This document shows positions 60,611 to 64,000 of a stretch of DNA of 64,000 bases, one piece after another. Both the position numbers and the translations under genes were made by a program. Every line of letters begins with the position of its first letter. The first letter of the stretch is position 1. This DNA is from Aquibium pacificus (lineage in GTDB: Bacteria > Pseudomonadota > Alphaproteobacteria > Rhizobiales > Rhizobiaceae). The notes beneath the pieces were generated by a model, which searched no databases, had not been told where the DNA came from, and saw nothing but the letters and a program-made list of their open reading frames with translations. The stretch spans positions 1 to 64,000 of the forward strand of contig NZ_JBDPGJ010000005.1 of NCBI RefSeq assembly GCF_040839445.1. Reading direction: 5' to 3'.

Positions 60611-63274
60611 TCAGCGATCCCCGTACTCGGGCTCCCGCTTCGCCTTGAACGCGGTAAGGCCCTCGGCCAGGTCTCGGCCCTCGACATGGCGCGCAAAGTG
60701 TTCGATCTCGGCGCGCAGCCGACGCCGGCGCTCGTCGCTCCTTTTCGGCTGCCCAGTGAGTTGCTTGACGTGCCGCAGCACTTCCGGGCTCGCGCGGCAA
60801 ATTTCGCGCGCGATCTCCTGTGCCCGCTCCATAAGCCGGTCGCCTGCCACGATCTCGGCGACCAGGCCCCATCGAGCCGCCGTCGGAGCGTCGATCAGGG
60901 AGGCAGTGTAGAAGAGCTGCGCCGCGCGCGCGCGACCGATCTTCTCTTCCAGCCGCACCGTCGCCCCTCCCGCTGGCACGATGCCGAATCTCGCGTGGCC
61001 GTCGCCCATCCTGGCATCGTCGGCGGCGATGACGATATCGCAGGCGAGCAGCAGTTCGAGCCCGCCCGCCACGGCCGTGCCGTTTGCGGCGCCGATGACC
61101 GGCACCGGCAGGTCCTCGATCATCTGGATGACGTCCTGATTGTAGCGCAGCACGTCGACGAGCTTCGTGCCGCCGGCTCTAAGCGCCGCCTCGAATTCGA
61201 TCAGGTCGCCGCCGGCACAGAAGGCCCGTCCGGATCCGGTCAGGATGACCGCCCGCAGCCCCGGCAGGCCTGCCACCCTACGAAGCCGGCGCTCCATGGA
61301 TTGCATCATCGCTTCGGAGGCGGCGTTCAGGTTCTTCGGGCGGCCGAGCGTCAGCGTAGCGATACCGTTCTCGTAATGGAGCCGCACCGGCTCCTCTGCC
61401 GCATCGCGCAACAGATAGGACTGAGGCAGCGGCTTCAGCGCGGCCTCGAGCGCCGCGATCTGCTCCGACGTGGCGTCCGAAAGTTCGATTTCGACCAGCG
61501 TGCGCTTCTGCGCGTCCATCGAAACCTCGACGAAGGCCGCGGCGTCGACGCCGCAGATGCGCTCCACCTCCAGCCGCACCTTCTCCTTGATCGCCATGTC
61601 GCGCAGGGCCGGTTTGAAAATCTTTCCGACCGCCGTCACCGGCAGGGCATCGATGACGAGCACGCTCTTTGGCCGCGCGGGCGGCTCGTGCACGGTCTTC
61701 TCCAGATGGTCCTTCAGGGCCTCGACATCGATGGCGGCGCCAGGCGCTGGCACGACGAACAGCGCCGGAACCTCGCCGGCATATTGGTCCGGCATGCCGA
61801 CGGCCGCGCTGATCTGCACGCCGGTGAACCGGTTGGCGACGTCCTCGATCGCGGCGGGATCGATGTTGTGGCCGCCGCGTACGATCAGGTCTTTCTCGCG
61901 GCCGGTCAGCACCAGCCGCTCCTGCGCCGTCATGTAGCCGACGTCGCCCGTCGTCAGCCAGCCGTCGGCGCCCAGCGTTCCGACGTTGTGTGCCGGGTCG
62001 ACATAGCCTGGAAAGACCTGCGGACCCTTGACCTGCACCAGACCGCTCTCGCCCGGTCCGCAGGTTTCGTCCTCCTTGCCAAGCCGCACGATGCGCGTCC
62101 GCGAGAACGGCGCGCGAAAGCCGACGCTGCCGGCGACCGGTTCGCCGCGGCCGGGGTTGAAGGCGATGGCGGCTGCTGTCTCCGTCATGCCGTAGGTCTC
62201 GAACAGGCGGATGCCGGTGGTCGCCTCGAAACGGCTCCCCACCGCCTCCGGCAGCACCGCGCCGCCGGTGACGGCCATGCACACGGTCGAGACGTTTGTC
62301 CCCTGCCGAAAACTGTTGGTGAGTGCCGCGATCGAGGTCGGCACCCCGCTGACAACCGTGGCGCCGAAGGCTTCGACCAAACCCCAATAGCTCTCGACGA
62401 CGGCGGCCGGCCGCAGCGCGTAGGGCGAGGGGACGACGACATGGCCGCCGGCCGCGAGCACCGACATTCCCACTGTCATCGTCCCGCCGACATGGAAGAA
62501 GGGGAAGCCGTTGATGACGACGTCGTTCTCGTCGTAGCCGTACACCTGCGCGAAGCCGAAGGCGGCGTGGATCTGGTTGCCATGGGTGAGCTGCACCAGC
62601 TTCGGCCGACCCGTCGTGCCGCCGGTGTGGAACAGCGCGCAGACCGTGTCGCGATCATCCGTCGGCTCGAAATCGAGCCGGTCCGCCCGGTGACCGGCCA
62701 GCGCCGCGTCCAGGGCCACATGCCCGGCCGGCAGATTGGCGCCGCCACCGATGACGATGACCTGCGTCAGCGTCGGCACGGCGTCGAGCATCCCCTGCGC
62801 CTTGTCCCAGCAGGTCGCGTCGCGTTGCTGCGCCGACACGACCAGCAGCGTCGCCTTCTCGGCGTTCAGGAGGTCGACGATCGCCTCTCGGCTGAGCAGG
62901 TAGTTCAGCGAACTCGCCACGCCGGCCACCTGCGCGCCCAGCAGCAGCGCCGGCAGTTCGGGCAGGGTGGGGGCGAGGAAGGCGGCGACGCCGCGCCCCG
63001 GTGCGAGACCCATTCCGCGAAAGAGGTTCGCCGCGCGGGTCACCTCGCCCAGCAGTTCGGCATGGGTGAGCGCCGCGCCGACGTCCGCCGGATCGGGCGA
63101 ACGCAGCACGGTCAGCGCCTTCTGTCCGCCGACGTGCTGCGCCGTGGCGAGGAACAGGTCGTACAGGTTGTGCGCGGTGACCAGTTCGTCATAGGGCCGG
63201 CTCTCGATGGCGGCCACGTCCTCGATGGTCCGCACCTCCAGGACCGGGCGCGTGGTCTTCAACCGACGGGTCAT
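60611..63274 (-). CDS. Acyl-CoA synthetase / enoyl-CoA hydratase fusion protein
   Basis: This is an 887-residue bifunctional protein. The first ~600 residues are an AMP-forming acyl-CoA synthetase: ATP loop LFHTGGTTGRPKLVQLTHGN, core FETYGMTETAAAIAFNPG, LTTGDVGYM, GREKDLIVRGGHNIDP, and the catalytic lysine in LPVTAVGKIFKPAL. From ~625 to the end it is a crotonase: NGIATLTLGRPKNLNAASEA, GSGRAFCAGGDLIEFEAALR, AANGTAVAGGLELLLACDIV. A single chain that activates an acid and hydrates or isomerises the CoA ester is unusual. Its ATG overlaps the TGA of the ABC ATPase upstream (TGATG). The acyl substrate is unknown. Confidence 0.85.
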   Translation of the reverse strand: MTRRLKTTRPVLEVRTIEDVAAIESRPYDELVTAHNLYDLFLATAQHVGGQKALTVLRSPDPADVGAALTHAELLGEVTRAANLFRGMGLAPGRGVAAFLAPTLPELPALLLGAQVAGVASSLNYLLSREAIVDLLNAEKATLLVVSAQQRDATCWDKAQGMLDAVPTLTQVIVIGGGANLPAGHVALDAALAGHRADRLDFEPTDDRDTVCALFHTGGTTGRPKLVQLTHGNQIHAAFGFAQVYGYDENDVVINGFPFFHVGGTMTVGMSVLAAGGHVVVPSPYALRPAAVVESYWGLVEAFGATVVSGVPTSIAALTNSFRQGTNVSTVCMAVTGGAVLPEAVGSRFEATTGIRLFETYGMTETAAAIAFNPGRGEPVAGSVGFRAPFSRTRIVRLGKEDETCGPGESGLVQVKGPQVFPGYVDPAHNVGTLGADGWLTTGDVGYMTAQERLVLTGREKDLIVRGGHNIDPAAIEDVANRFTGVQISAAVGMPDQYAGEVPALFVVPAPGAAIDVEALKDHLEKTVHEPPARPKSVLVIDALPVTAVGKIFKPALRDMAIKEKVRLEVERICGVDAAAFVEVSMDAQKRTLVEIELSDATSEQIAALEAALKPLPQSYLLRDAAEEPVRLHYENGIATLTLGRPKNLNAASEAMMQSMERRLRRVAGLPGLRAVILTGSGRAFCAGGDLIEFEAALRAGGTKLVDVLRYNQDVIQMIEDLPVPVIGAANGTAVAGGLELLLACDIVIAADDARMGDGHARFGIVPAGGATVRLEEKIGRARAAQLFYTASLIDAPTAARWGLVAEIVAGDRLMERAQEIAREICRASPEVLRHVKQLTGQPKRSDERRRRLRAEIEHFARHVEGRDLAEGLTAFKAKREPEYGDR

Positions 63275-64000
63275 CAATGCACCGCCGCGTACATGATCGT
63301 CTCCTCGTCGGCCGTGCGGCTGTCGAACTCCTCGACGATGCGCCCCTGGCGGCAGACCAGGATGCGGTCGGAGAGCTGGAGGATTTCCGGCAGGTAGGAG
63401 GAGATCACCATGACCGCGATGCCGTCGTCGGCGAGGCGGTTGATGAACTGGTGGATCTCGGCGATGGCGCCGACGTCGACGCCGCGCGTCGGTTCGTCGA
63501 AAATGACGAGTTTCGGCTTCTGCACCAGAGCCTTGGCCACGACCACCTTCTGTTGGTTGCCGCCCGACAGTTCGATGACGCGCGCATCGGCGTTGATCGC
63601 CTTGACGTTGAGCGCGGCGATCCATTCCTTCGCGATCGTCTGCATCTCGTTCATCGATACGGTCGCGGACTTCGTCTGCCCGCCCGCCATGGCGCCCAGA
63701 TGGATGTTTTCCGCGATCGACATCGTCTCGAAGAAGCCTTCGACCTTTCGGTCCTCGGTGACGTAGATGATGCCGTCGCGCACCGCCGGGCGCGGCACCC
63801 GGTAGCGCACCGCCCGACCGCCGAGCCGCACCTGCCCGCCGTGGAAGAGGTCGCGCTTGAGCACGCCGGCGACGACCTTGGCGGCCTCGGTGCGGCCCGA
63901 GCCGATCAGGCCGAAGACGCCGGCGATCTGTCCGGCGAAGATCGAGAACGAGGTGTTGCGCACCACGCTGCCCATCGACAGGTTCTGTACGCTCAGCACC
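63274..64000 (-). CDS. Sugar-type (CUT2) ABC transporter ATP-binding protein, C-terminal part
   Basis: This is the C-terminal ATPase module of an RbsA/MglA/XylG-like protein, cut by the right edge; the N-terminal module and start are outside. Visible are GLIGSGRTEAAKVVAGVL, the degenerate nucleotide loop of the second module, EDRKVEGFFETMSIAENIHL, signature ELSGGNQQKVVVAKAL, Walker B LVIFDEPTRGVDVG and switch MVISSYLPEILQ. CUT2 transporters carry sugars and related small molecules (ribose, xylose, autoinducer). Because the next gene is an acyl-CoA synthetase/hydratase fusion coupled to it, the solute may instead be an acid; this is inference. Confidence 0.88.
   Translation of the reverse strand, partial: VLSVQNLSMGSVVRNTSFSIFAGQIAGVFGLIGSGRTEAAKVVAGVLKRDLFHGGQVRLGGRAVRYRVPRPAVRDGIIYVTEDRKVEGFFETMSIAENIHLGAMAGGQTKSATVSMNEMQTIAKEWIAALNVKAINADARVIELSGGNQQKVVVAKALVQKPKLVIFDEPTRGVDVGAIAEIHQFINRLADDGIAVMVISSYLPEILQLSDRILVCRQGRIVEEFDSRTADEETIMYAAVH

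Noticed and set aside
1..64000. CRISPR array, prophage or integrative element
   Set aside because: No regularly spaced repeats with unique spacers, cas genes, phage structural genes or integrase were seen. The repeats found are short dispersed palindromes and one two-copy tandem repeat.

Overview
The window is about 64 kb of high-GC chromosome from an alphaproteobacterium of the order Hyphomicrobiales (Rhizobiales), most likely a Mesorhizobium/Phyllobacteriaceae-like organism; the genus cannot be fixed from the sequence alone. The grounds are a Brucella-like ctrA-chpT-eipA cell-cycle locus, a fused rhizobial trpE(G) with a WWW leader-peptide attenuator, a choXWV operon, a glgC-glgA-pgm-glgX glycogen locus, and short intergenic palindromic repeats of the rhizobial kind. 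Almost everything looks chromosomal and housekeeping; a few small patches look acquired or decayed.

Layout. 0-0.4 kb: the end of an IS3-family element beside a tRNA-Met(CAU). 0.6-2.8 kb: a sugar-type oxidoreductase and mnmA. 3-9.1 kb: the cell-cycle block sciP, pqiA-like, fliJ, ctrA, a CheY-like regulator, chpT, eipA and a membrane-anchored coiled-coil protein. The sciP, ctrA and chpT/eipA promoter regions carry GANTC (CcrM) sites, very densely upstream of ctrA, and CtrA-like half-sites. 9.1-21.5 kb: a long minus-strand run with a TrmH methylase, a NolR-like ArsR regulator, a HugZ-type protein, a CaiB-type racemase and an SDR. The run ends in an uncharacterised cluster made of a coiled-coil protein, an unknown soluble protein, an AAA+ ATPase, a small coupled membrane protein, a large unknown protein and a membrane-anchored DUF2333 protein. 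A truncated antitoxin, a DUF559 gene and palindromic repeats sit inside it. This cluster is the best candidate for an undescribed system.

21.6-39.2 kb: a fatty acid hydroxylase with a divergent TetR regulator, cytochrome c, thymidine kinase, the choline importer choXWV, formate-tetrahydrofolate ligase, several membrane proteins (DUF4342, PAP2, DUF2254), a class III nucleotide cyclase, the trp leader and trpE(G), a cation efflux protein, and a small zinc-ribbon protein with an SOS (LexA) box at its start codon. 39.4-45 kb: a tetrahydrofolate C1 module (purU, a LigM-like O-demethylase, a GntR regulator and a divergent metF-like gene) whose two promoters share one operator-like motif. fhs at 28 kb may serve the same C1 flow.

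45-49.4 kb: a more A/T-rich, gene-poor accessory stretch (acyl-CoA dehydrogenase-like flavoprotein, LysR regulator, methyltransferase, nucleoside deaminase) separated by non-coding sequence. 49.4-59.9 kb: a UDP-glucuronate 4-epimerase and a glycogen locus glgP-glgC-glgA-pgm-glgX without glgB. 59.9-64 kb: DUF4112 and DUF982 proteins, an unusual acyl-CoA synthetase/enoyl-CoA hydratase fusion, and the C-terminal part of a sugar-type ABC ATPase that runs off the window.
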